Shown: piece by piece, positions 11,201 through 23,200 of the stretch | Numbering within the stretch: position 1 is the stretch's first letter | Layout: every line of letters starts with the position of its first letter | Source: Mauremys mutica | Taxonomy: Eukaryota; Chordata; Testudines; Geoemydidae | Direction: 5' to 3' | NCBI RefSeq assembly: GCF_020497125.1 | Contig: NC_059075.1 | Location: 62,205,321 to 62,269,320 of the forward strand | DNA length: 64,000 bases | Notes under the pieces: generated by a model | Told to the model about the DNA's origin: nothing | What the model saw: only the letters and a program-made list of their open reading frames with translations | Databases searched by the model: none | Made by a program: the position numbers and the translations under genes

Positions 11201-14200
11201 TCAAGGATTGAACTCACAACCCTGGGTTTAGCAGGCTAATGCTCAAACCACTGAGCTATCCCCTGCCCCCCCCATGAAGTGGGTATGTGGAGGAGTGGGT
11301 GTTTTTGTTTATTTTGATTTTATTTTTTGTTGTGTTTTATGGGGAAGTTGTGGAGGAATTAAAACCAAAAAAGAGCTAGTATCCAGATATTTAGCTTCAT
11401 TATGATACAGTTGTACTATATCATTTTCCAAAGTCTTCTTTACTGTTTTATTATGATGTGCCGGCCATCACTCCATAATTGAGGTTACAACTGAGTTTTA
11501 AATATAAGCCTGATTTTGTGTTCTTTTCCCCAAAGAACACTACAACAAAGTAATATCTGCTTCCAGATTTATATGTTAGATCTGGGGGCAATTCTATAAA
11601 ATTTGAAATGACTTGGGCAGTGAGTTCTTGGATCATGATACCCAAGACACAGAACTCTTAAACACAGTTTCAGAAGCCTTCCATTAAAAAAAGCCTTTTT
11701 ATTATTAAAAAAAAAAAAAAGAGAGAGAGAGAAATAAAACTGTTTACTGGACTCCCCTAGCTGATATCTGGTGGTCATAACCAGGTTTTAGTCTATTATT
11801 GTCAAATTACAAAAGCTCTTAACATTTTTCATTAGTTATCTTGCTCGAGACTGTCTGCTCCAGTAAGCTTAGTTTAGCATGGTAAATGCCTACTGAGAAT
11901 TAAACTTACTAAACTGTAAATAAATAAATAAATATCTACCCTTTTTTCTTACCCTGTGAGATCTACTTCTGTAATCTGGTCACTAGGGAGGCTTGTCAAT
12001 TGGAGGAACAAAGGAAATGTTTCCATCAAAGGCTGAGAGCAAGTCTACGCTACAGCGCTACATCAGTGCAGCTGCGTCATTGTAGCGCATCTGGTGAAGA
12101 AGTGCTATGCCAATGGGAGAGTGCTCTCCTGTCAGTATAATTACTCCACTTCAGCGAGAAACATAAGCTATGTCAGCAGGAGATGCTTTCACACCCGAGC
12201 AACATAAGTTAGATCAATTTAACTGTTAGTGTAGACCTGCCCTCTCAGAAGGAGTCCAAGACTCATAGGGGTCTTTTGGGGTTTCTTCCTTACTATTGAA
12301 CTAAGGAGGTGATCAGGAGAATGCCTGTGTGCAAAGCCCACATCCGGTCCTCCCCTCCTTGCAGAACTCATGAGGACCTCTGGTTAAGTCCACCTATAGT
12401 TCATCAATGGGGAACCCTGCTGCTGCAAACTGCAAGAGGTATGCTGGGTGGAGAAGGAAGGGAAGTGTTAGTGCTTCCCCTCTGCTTTCCCATCTTATAT
12501 GTCTAAACTTGCACTGGAGTGCCCACTCTGTATCTGGACCACTGCAACTGACAGCTCCCCATGCTCTTCAGTAAGTCACTTGCTCCACCATATCTTCGTA
12601 CACCCTCACCTTCCAGAGATCCATTCTTCCCCCATGAGCCCCACACCAGGCACCTAGTGGTTTGTAGTTGTGGGAGAGCTCAGGAGTAATTCATAGGGGA
12701 TTTGCTAGAGCTTTCTTCCCTTCACCATCCTAGGAAGACCCTGTAGATCCCAGCAGTGTGATTCCCCTCTGACAGACCGTAGGTTTGGTGAATGAGACAG
12801 GGAGGAGAGGGTGTTTTTCTGCCGCCTTTTCTTGCACCAGTGAGGTGATCCTGTGTGTCCCCCTTGCCACCCTGCATCTCTTTGCTAATAATTGCCCCTC
12901 CAGGTGTGAATCTCAGGTGAGGGTCAAGGAGGAAACAGTTTTCTGGCTAGAATTCATGGGAGGGAGGCCATGTGGATATAGGGGAAACGAAAGTTCTTCA
13001 AGTATGTGTTAATGTGGATCCCAACATGGGAGCACATGTACCTCATTTGCGAAATCAGTGTCTTTTGAATAGCAGTGTTTGTCAGGGCCATGCATGTGCT
13101 CTCTGCTTCCTGTGCTCATACAAGTGCATAAAGCATGGAGTGGCTGTGACCCTGCCTCAGTTCTTTCTTGCTATCCATGGCAGCGAAATGGAACCTGGCT
13201 CCCTAGTTTTTTACTCCGGCTAAAACTCTTAATGCTTTTTTCAGCATCTTCAGAACTCTTCTGATCTACCGATATACAACCACCTTGAACCTCCTCAACT
13301 TATCTGGACTGATTACTGATGGTCAGATATTGCCCCCATCCCCATACACCCCTCCAAAAGAGCTCCTCAACATGGCTGATTGAAACTTGCGTGCTTCAAG
13401 TCCTGTCTGTCCTTTGATGGACAAATTCCTTTGAAAGATGGACAAAGCAGGTATCTCTTCTGTTTAGAAGAGGCCATTATACCAAGTAGATGTTAAGTAT
13501 GCCTATCTTTCTCTGCAATAACACATAAGTAATGTAACTCATGGTTGAAGCTTCATCTCTTGGAATGATCTATGAAGTTCTCTTCAGATCCTATGAATGC
13601 AGGCTGCAGAGTCCCGACAGGACAAACTAACTTCATGCTGTACCCTGTCTAATGGGCAGGCTACCCCAAAGACCAACACAGAAGATGGTGTTGAGAAAAG
13701 ATATGGCATTAACACCGACACTCCACTGGCATCGCAAACATGGCGCTAAAGCTGATACTGAAGTTAGGCTGTGCCAAACATGGGTAATGAGTCCAGGTGG
13801 AACTCTGGCCCTTCACACAGGGACAGACCATGTAAAGCCTCTGAAGACAAATCCACCAAGACCCACATAGAGAGCTGGTGATATGGAGCAGCCTGTGGTG
13901 CAGAGGAAGACTCCTCTAGCACTGACCCCAGATCTGGCATGGCACCCTTCTGTATCATTGCCTCTAGAAGAAGAGCCAGGACTATCTTCAACACTGAGGC
14001 ACCTACCAGCACCGATACAGACTTCAGTGGTGTCTCTAGAGGAGGTCTTACTACTCCTCTTCATCACCGGGGCATATGTTCTCACCATCTTAGCAGAAGT
14101 ACTCTCCTCTATGATCTGTGATCAATGTCATGGAGAGGCCTGCCAGCCCTCCCTACGCGATTTGATCAGCATCCTTACAGCAACAGCATTGGACTAGTCA

Positions 14201-17200
14201 ATACCTTGCTAGCCAGCTGTTTTGCTAAGACATGTCACTATGGCCACATGTTGGGCTTACTGAGTCTGTAATCTCAAACTGCTAGGAGCAGGTCTCCCAT
14301 TTAAGAAATATCACTTTCCCCATCAGCTTATCTGGTCAGATCACCTATGCTAGACAGGGAGGACCACCAGGAAGAACCAGACATGGGGGCTGAGCCATAC
14401 CAGCATTCTACTTCACCACCAAAGGAATTCTCATCGTTGTTGGCAGATGAAGCTGTGTCCTTGGCACCAATACTGGCACTGGATGACAAGAAGTCATTCC
14501 GGGAGCTCCTTATGAGAACAGAAACTCTATCATATCTGGGAAATGTAATGTGTTGATCAATATTTTGACAATTGCTGGTCTGTTTAGAATCACTTGTCCC
14601 ATAAATCAGAGACTGCTTGGACTCTGTTAAAGCCTCCTGGCAGACATCAACCGCTATACCACCTATGGTAAAATGAGTAGAAAAATGGTACCCTTGAACT
14701 AGCTTTGAGTTCTTCTATGCTCAGCCCAAGTCTGGGCTCCTTGGTTGTGTTGGTAGTACAGGAAAAATCTAAATTGAACAAGAGTACCTCTAAAGACAGG
14801 GAACCCAAAAGACTCAACCGATTTGGAAGGAAATCTTATTCCTCTGTCTCCCTACAACTTTGAGAGGCAAATTGCCAGGTCCTACTGGCCAAGTATGACT
14901 CTTTAACCTGGGATAGGGTGACATCTTTTTAATTGAAGTTCACACATGACAACAGGGAGGAGTTCAAATACTCATACCTTCTTGTCAACTTTTGAAATGG
15001 GTTACCTTGTTTACATTGGCCTCATTAACATTACAAAAGTGATTTCAACTCCTCCTTGTCAACTCTTGAGAATTGCTTACTTCCAACTTAAATAGAATTG
15101 GCTCGTTAGCACTGACCCCCCACCCCACACACACACTTGGTAAGGCAACTCCCATCTTTTTATATGCTGTGTAGTTATACCTCCCTACTGTATGTTCCAC
15201 TCCATGCATCTGATGAAGTGGGTTTTAGCTCACGAAAGCTTATGCCCAAATAAATGTGTTAGTCTCTAAAGTGCCACAAGGACTCCTCATTGTTTTAGAG
15301 AAATAATTAAGCATGGTACATTCGTGGCCAAGATCTTACAGGCGGCAGTGGTTGCCTTTCACACTGCAGCCAGATCCGTGACCCACAGCAGTAAACATGC
15401 ACAGAGTATTGTCTTCAAGCATTGGCATACATAGGGAGTTGATCAAGGACTTAGATTTGAAGGCATGGAGTTAATTGAGCAAGCAAACTGATAGCACTGT
15501 GCTCCTTAAAAGAATCTGAAGCCACCCCATGCTCCCTAAAGTTTTACAAGCCAGGCTTGTACCACAAACTGTACCATCCTTAATCCCAGTCAAGACAAGA
15601 GACATCATCCTACCATTCCAGGCAGCCTGAGTATAATGTCAAGATACAGCAGGGGTCGCCTGCTTTCCTTTTGGACAGTGACACATACAACCACTCCCCT
15701 GACAAGTCAACAAATTTGACAGGACTGTCACGAGCTGCATAAAATCCAGTCCCTTCGAAAGCTGCTTCACCCTGTTCCACTGGGCTTGGTCTGCCATAAC
15801 ATTGGACAGATGAATGAGATTATCTAGAGATCATCACCCAGGGCTACCTCATCCAGTTCCACTCTTTACCCCAGTGGTTCTCAAACTTTTGTACTGGTGA
15901 CCCCCTCCGCATAGAAAGCCTCTGAGTGTGACCCCTCCTTATAAATTAAAAACAGTTTTTTTTATATATTTAATACCATTATAAATGATGGAGGCAAAGC
16001 GGGGTTTGGGATGGAGGCTGGCAGGAGGTACCTAAGATTCATGATGGGGCCCCCTCATTACCAGTACAGGGTTCTATGCTTCGGTCTCTCTCTAGTACTG
16101 AAGGTGTTTACAAAATGTTTGACACTAGTGGTAGCACATTTAAGGAGAAAAGGAGTCCACATCTATCTGTACATGGATGACTTGCTAATGAGATGCAGGT
16201 CCCAGCAGCAGAGTACATCCTCTCCCTGTTCTCCCAACAAGGATTTCTAGTGAATTACAAGAAATCGTCTAACATCATTGCAGAAGATAGAGTTCCTAGG
16301 ACTCCTGGTCAGTGAGAGCTTACCTGCCAGAGAACAGGTTCTGGTCCCTTCAGTTGATAGTAAAGGACCTAAACTCAAATGCAACAACTGTGCACACATC
16401 TGGGACTACTAAGCCATATGTTGGTATGCACACACTTGATAGATTTCACCAATGGCTCTATCTTTTCACATCCCACAGTATCCAGATTACTTAAGGTTTT
16501 CCTGTATACTTACCTACTTCTTAGAGCTCTGGCTCCTACTTGGGATCAGCATCATTCTCTTTAAATTCATGGAGCCTCTGATTGTTTGATAACGTCACTT
16601 TAGATGGTTACGATGGTGTTCCTGGTAGCGGTCTCCTCAGCACAGAATATCAGTGAGCTCCAAACCCTTATGGCCAGACCTCCTCATGCATCTTTTCATA
16701 GGAATAAGGTAGTCCTGAGATCACACCTTGAGTTCGACCTTAAGGTGGTCTCACAGTTATACCTAAATCCAATCAATCAAACCCATCAGTGGCGTTCTTG
16801 AAACAACACTCAGTGCTGAGAGAGAAGAAGCTACCTAGTATAGACATTTCCAGAGCCTTGCTCTGTTGTTGTTTGAATGATAAAATAGGAGCTGATGCGC
16901 CTCCTTCCCACTATCCAGAGTGGACACTGCCTGCCAGTCATTTACAGGGGGACACCCATCCAAACTTATTGGAGAAAGAAAGAACAGTTACTAGTACAAT
17001 AACGAGTTCTTTGAGATGATGTCATCAATGCGGATTCCACAATCTGCCCATCATCCCTGCTTTTTTTGAGTCCTCTGCTAACGTGCATCTTAAATTGTGA
17101 AGGAACTGAAGGAGGGTCAGACTCCCTGTGCTTTGTGCCTTTGCATGGGAGCACAATGAGGTACAAGGTGCATGCACAGTCCCAGCAGACACTACTGTAC

Positions 17201-20200
17201 AAAATACTCCACTCTTGTGCACATGAGGTACTAGTGTCAATGGGATCCAGATTAATTACAGCATCTCAGAGAACCACAGTTACAATAGGGTATGTAACTG
17301 TTCTCTTGCTGGGGGCATGGATGGGCTGCCAGGAGCAGGGGGATCCACGTAATTAGAGTGTGCTTAGTAAAAGGTTTGAAGTGTTTAGAGGGGCAGAGGG
17401 AGTACTCATGCTTCCCTCACTTCCTCACCACCTTCCCTTGCAGTTCTGAGCTTCTCTTCTGGTCCTTGCACTCCCTCCTTCCCCGACATATCCTGCCTTT
17501 CAAGCTCCGGGGCCTCTTTTTTTTTGGGGGGGGGGGGGGGTGGGGAAGTCCGCTGGGGCGGATGGCATTAGAAGTGTCTTCAACAAGCTCTTTTGAGCCC
17601 TTGACAAGCCTCACTAAAGGATTGATATGCTTATCCAGATGGAACCCTTCTCTTGTGCAACTGCTAATGCTCACAGGTAATAAACTACCCTCCTGAAGTC
17701 CTTAGGAGGTGTGCATTAGTGAGGCCTCCTTTCTGCAGATGTCAGGAAAAGGGGAGGGAAGGCCTCCCATCCCCAAGCTTCCTTTGCTGCCTAGTTCTCT
17801 GGAACAACTATTATTTTTCTTTAAGGAAAGTTTCGTACACAGTGTATTGAAGGGAAGTTAAGGTTGCAGGCACATTCACATGAGTGGTTTGCAGGCATAT
17901 TACCTTTCAAGAATGTTAATAAACCTCAAATACTGGATATCTATGAAATGCAGAGTTAAAGTTGCACTTCATGAACAAGATACCCAAACTACCTTAACTG
18001 TACTCCTATAGCAACATCTTGGAAAAAAATCATATAAACTTAACTGGTTTATCTGTTCAAATGAAGACCTTTCATTTTTATCAGAGGCCACAAAAACTAG
18101 AATCCCAGTTTAACTGCATAGTTGTTGGATCAGGATGGATTTGATTTAAATCAAATTGATTTAAATTATGATTTAAAGGAAGACTCGATTTAATCATGGA
18201 TTTATACATAAAAGTGCATTCTTGTTGGGCAACCAGGCCTTGCATTTGCTTGTTGCACTATGCATTTTGCACGCATGCCTGTCTTACCCACAGGTAGAGG
18301 AGCTTCATTAAAATATTCCCAAGCTGGGTCTCTTTTACAGCCTGCTGCCATTCTAGGCTTTCCCTTCTAGTGAGAGAATGGTTTGGTAGATCTCAAATCA
18401 ATGAGGAAAAAAGACCTCAAGACTTCTGGAATATGCTGCTAAAACAGTTTCAATTTTGTTTCTACTGCCTGTCCCTCCCTTCTCACATTTATCTCCAGAC
18501 TTCTTCTCCTTGTCCAGATCTGTTCCACCCTGAACAATCTTCTATTCCTTGAACTTTTTGAAACTTTGCACTTTTAGAGAGAGGTAAGGGATTGACTCTG
18601 TGTTCACAAATTTGCAGCGGGACAATAGGGTTGAGGTCTGTTATTTTTCACCTCTATATATTCTGTGCGAAAGGGGTCACCAGTACAAAAGTTTGAGAAC
18701 CACTAGGATAAAGAGTGGAACTGGATGGGATAGCTGTGGGGGATGATCTCTAGATAATCTCATTCATTTGTCCAAATTCATGGCCCATTTTGGTCAATTT
18801 CATGGTCATGGGATTTTAAAAATCGTAAATTTTATGATTTCAGCTATTTAAATCTGAAATTTTATGATGTTGTAATTGTAGGGGTCCTGACTAAAAACGA
18901 GTTGGGAGGGGCAGGTTTGCAAGGTTATTGTAGGGGGGTTGTGGTACTGCTACCCCTACTTTTGTGCTACTGCTGGCAGCGGCACTGCCTTCAGAGCTGG
19001 ACAGCTGGAGAGTGGCAGCTGCTGGCCAGGAGCCCAGCTCTGAAGGTAGAACCACCACTAGCAACAGCGCAGAAGTAAGGATGGCATGATATGGTATTGC
19101 TACCCTTCTGTGCTGCTGCCTGCAGAGCTGGGCCATCACTGAAAATAGCCCAGCTCCATCCTCTTTGGAACCCCCCTTCAGGTAGTTGAAGGCTGCTATC
19201 AAATCCCCCCTCACTCTTCTCTTCTGAAGAAGAAGTGGGTATTCACCCACGAAAGCTCATGCTGCAAAACTTCTGTTAGTCTATAAGGTGCCACAGGATT
19301 CTTTGCTGCTTCTACAGAACCAGACTAACACGGCTACCCCTCTGATACTCTTCTCTTCTGCAGACTAAATAACCCCAGTTCCCTCAGCCTCTCCTCAGAA
19401 GTCAAGTGCCCCAGCCCCCTAATCATTTTTGTTGCCCTCCGCTGGACTTTCTCCAATTTGTAGAGGGGGGAACAAAACTGGACTCCAGGTATGGCCTCAC
19501 CAGCAGTACTCCAGGTGTGGCCCCACCAGTGCCAAAATAGAGGGGAATAATCACTTCCCTCGAGCTGCTGGCAGTGCTCCTACTAATACAGCCCAATAGG
19601 CCGTTGACCTTCTTGGCAACGAGGGCACACTGCTGACTTATATCCATCTTCTCGTCCACTGTAATCCCCAAGTTCTTTTCTGCAGAACTGCTGCTTAGCC
19701 AGTCGGTCCCCAGCTTGTAGCGGTGCATGGGATTCTTCCATCCTAAATGCAGGCCTCTTCACTTATCCTTGTTGAACCTCATCAGATTTCTTTTGGCCCA
19801 GTCCTCCAATTTGTCTAGGTCACTCTGGACCCTATCTCTACCCTCCAGCGTATCTACCTCTCCCCGCAGCTTAGTGTCATCTGCAAACTTGCTGAGGGTG
19901 CAATTACTCCCATCATCCAGACCATTGATATAGAGGTTGAACAGAATCAGCCACAGGACTGACTCCTGGGGCACTCCGCTTGATACTGGCTGCCAACTAG
20001 ACATCAAGCCACTGATCACTACCCATTGAGCCCGACAATCTAGCCAGCTTTTTATCCACCGTATAGTCCGTTTAGCCAATCCATAGTTTTTTAACTTGCT
20101 GGCAAGAATACTGTGAGAGACCATATCAAAAGCTTTGCTAAAGTCAAGATATATCACATCCACCTCTTTCCCCATATCCACAGAGCCAATCAGGTTGAAT

Positions 20201-23200
20201 CAGTCAGCAGCTGCCACTCTCCAGCTGCCCAGTGTTGAAGGCAGCAGTGCAGAAGTAAAGGTGACATGGTATGGCATTGTCACCCTTACTTCTGCGCTGC
20301 TGCTGGCAGGGTACTGCCTTCACAGCTGGGCACCTGGCCAACACCTACTGTTCTCTGCCTGCCCAGCTCTGAAGGCAGTGCAGAAGTAAGGGTGGCAATA
20401 CCATGACCCCCCCCCAATAACCTTGTGACCTCCCTGCAACTCCCATTTGGGTCAGGACCCCCAATTTGAGAAATGCTGGTCTCCCCCATGAAATCTGTAT
20501 AGTGTAGGATAAAAGCACACAAAAAAACAGATTTCATGGGGGGAGACCAGATTTCACGGTCTGTGACAAGTTTTTTCATGGCCATGAATTTGGTAGGGCC
20601 CCATTTATGGCCATGCGCGCACACATGTTACAAATAGCATACTGAAAGCATTCATTTTCCACTATTCAGTAAAAGCCCAGTCCTGCCAGATGCTGAGTAC
20701 CCCGCTCCTCAGGGAAAGATGCTCAGGACTTCATAGAATAGGGGCATATTATTTCATGTAGCATCCAGTTATCTAAGTGTCATCAACGCAGTATGTTTCC
20801 ATATATAAACTTCATATGCTCAGATCAAGCTGTCAGAACACGTACATGAAAAGAGCAAAACCAATGTGTTACATAGTGCATGTTTTTGCATGCTTTTTGC
20901 AGAGACAAATAGTGCTAAGATGATAAGGAAGGGTAGAATTAAAGTAGTTTAAATCTTTTTAAACTTTTTAACTTTCTTGAAAAGTACCATGCAGTCAGCC
21001 CACTAGTATGTGTCTGCACTCCTCACTCACCTTCATGTTTTATTGGTTATAGGTTTTTTGTGGGATAGGAGGCGCTACTGTTTTGGATCCTTGCTATAAC
21101 TTTCACTGTCTGTGGGGGAAAAAATGCAAAACATAATCAGGGTATTCTGTTTATTTTACTCTGTTCCAACTTGAAAAACTTCAGTCTATGACTACACTTT
21201 CTTTTTGTTCTTAGACTGAATGTACTTGTCTTTTAAAATTCTAAAGTGAGAGGCAAAAGCAGATAAAACTGGGCTGTTTCCCTCTCTTTCCTTCTCCATA
21301 CTCTCTCAAGTGTTCTTCCTCAACAATCTAACCCCTCTCTCTACTCTTCTTTTTATTGTCTCCCTCTCAAATGAGAGCGCTCTCTTGTAGTCCTTCCCTA
21401 TCTCCACCATCAGAACCCTCAGCCGTCAGTGACTCTCAGGGTGCTCCTGTTCTGTTTCTCTTAGAGTGGAGCAGCTTTTAGGCTTCATGCCAGGGAATCT
21501 CTGTTCAGCTTCTTCTCCATGTGACTCAGGTAGGAGGATGTAGCAGCAAAGTAAGGAGGGCAGAAAATGGGATGAGGGATGGAGGTTCCCATGGTGATGG
21601 AGCTATTGTATGCTGTAACTAAGTAAACCTAAGAATTCCTATCTGATTGTACTTCCTAGTAGCCACAGAGACTTGTTCTTCTCTGATGCAGTACGCCAGA
21701 CACACTTTTCTTTTCCTCTCTCTCTCTTTGGGGAAACTGATCAGTCCTAGATGTTTAAAACACATTAGAACTGGCCAGTGTTCTGCCTGTTAAACCTGTT
21801 TTGTATTAATTTCCCCTCTAATTTCATGATTCTTTACTGCAACCATTAATCTCTGCCAATGTACATTAATCAGATGATTCTTGAAAAACAATTCAGTACA
21901 TAAGCTAAACTTCCATTATATGTCACCTCATTAATATCTGTTCAGACTGTCATTGAACCATTCTGGCTACCCTTAATCAAATTGCAAGTTGAGATTTTCT
22001 TGCACCACATTCTGTAAGATGTATCCCCGCTACAAAGGTTAAGTTTCTTGTTCTGGTTTTCTTGATCCTCGCATCCCATTTTGAAGACATTTCCCTGCAG
22101 CATAACAGTTGTGCCCAAATACGTCCTTGCTGCTTGTTTTGGAGAACCCATCTGTCTCCTTGCCATCTAGAATCACAGTGATGTTCTTTATGTAGACATT
22201 GGGAAAGCTGTAGAAAATATTTTAGTAGCCAGGAGGGTGGTCAGTTTGGATTCACCATCCATGTCAGGAGAAGGGATGCGGGACTAGAGTGCCATCTAGA
22301 GCATTAATTGCAGCTCCATTATGGGAAAGAGGGTCCCCCCCCCCCCGAATTGTTTATACCTAAATTATTTTAGACCTTTGTTGCATGTGCAAAAAATATC
22401 AGTTCACTACCAGTGTATCTTTTAATAACTGTATATGTTAAACAGGGTTAGTTTTCTTTTTTTCTTTTCTGCAGCCCAGGGTCTCCCACAGTTCTGTTCC
22501 GGATGGGCTGTGCCTCCTCTCTGAAGATACCATAGGTGGTTCAGCACTGTTGGTAAGCTATGGCACTTAACAATATCTTCTTGTGAAGCCCATCAGAAAT
22601 TCTTTATCTGGCAAGTGGACCAAGTTGGTGGTTCAGTGTCTCCTAACCCCATTTTTTTTAACTGTAATGTTTATTCATTTTTCACGCAGTAGTGAGTTCA
22701 TTTCAATTTAAATCTCCTCTCCCTAGCTGAGGAATCACTGGAGTATTGAGGTTCTAACTCTGTGGGTCCTCCCAGTTGAGTACTTCTATAAAGGTCACTT
22801 TGTGGGCTCCACCAGAGCATCAGAGAAACCCTGCAGGTATTGAGCCAAGTCTAAGGGATGATTACAGCTTTTCAAAAGCGTCAGAAGCTGCTACCAGCCA
22901 ACCCTTGCTCTGCTGGGCACAGAGCTTTGATACTGTGGCTCATCTGGAGATTAGCTTTCAACTAGTCAGGTGTCTCCTCCTTCGGTTTCTCGCCCCATTG
23001 TCTCGCACTCTGTCTCTCTGGAGTCAGGTTATTCCCTCTGCATGGCTTGAGGTGCTCCTTCTTCGCAGCATGGCCCTCTGGCCAGGTCACTGTAGTTTTC
23101 TCCCTCCAGGATATCAAAGTCCCGCTGGATGAATTTGTCTCAGGCAGTCTTCTGAGCCACTGCCCAAACTGTGTCACTTCCCCAGAGGTTGATGGGGAAC

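Larger units (their letters stand above)
15700..16330 (+). pseudogene. DIRS reverse transcriptase remnant, copy 2
   Basis: 15760-15880 parallels the start of the young ORF2. After a hAT fragment, 16011-16250 reads [36 protein letters not shown] and [12 protein letters not shown], with a YMDD site where the young copy has YLDD. RNase H is mostly missing before recombinase sequence begins. Confidence 0.8.
12985..17315 (+). mobile_element. Old DIRS-type retrotransposon, copy 2
   Basis: Order on the plus strand: left inverted repeat (12985-13175), gag-like relic (about 13640-15600), RT relic (15700-16330), recombinase relic (about 16500-16960), internal complementary region (16975-17040) and right inverted repeat (17097-17315). 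It carries a Penelope fragment (14980-15295) and a hAT fragment (15873-16015). Frames are heavily broken. Its termini differ from both other DIRS copies, suggesting a third family. Confidence 0.8.
18772..20603. mobile_element. MITE with GGGCCCTACC termini, copy 2, split by CR1
   Basis: The left part (CCAAATTCATGGCCCATTTT to about 19190) and the right part (about 20200-20603, ending ATGAATTTGGTAGGGCCCC) are the two halves of the same MITE as 9309-9808. The first few bases of the left terminus are missing. A near-terminal stem CCCCCATGAAATCTG / CAGATTTCATGGGGG lies at 20482-20550. Confidence 0.75.
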
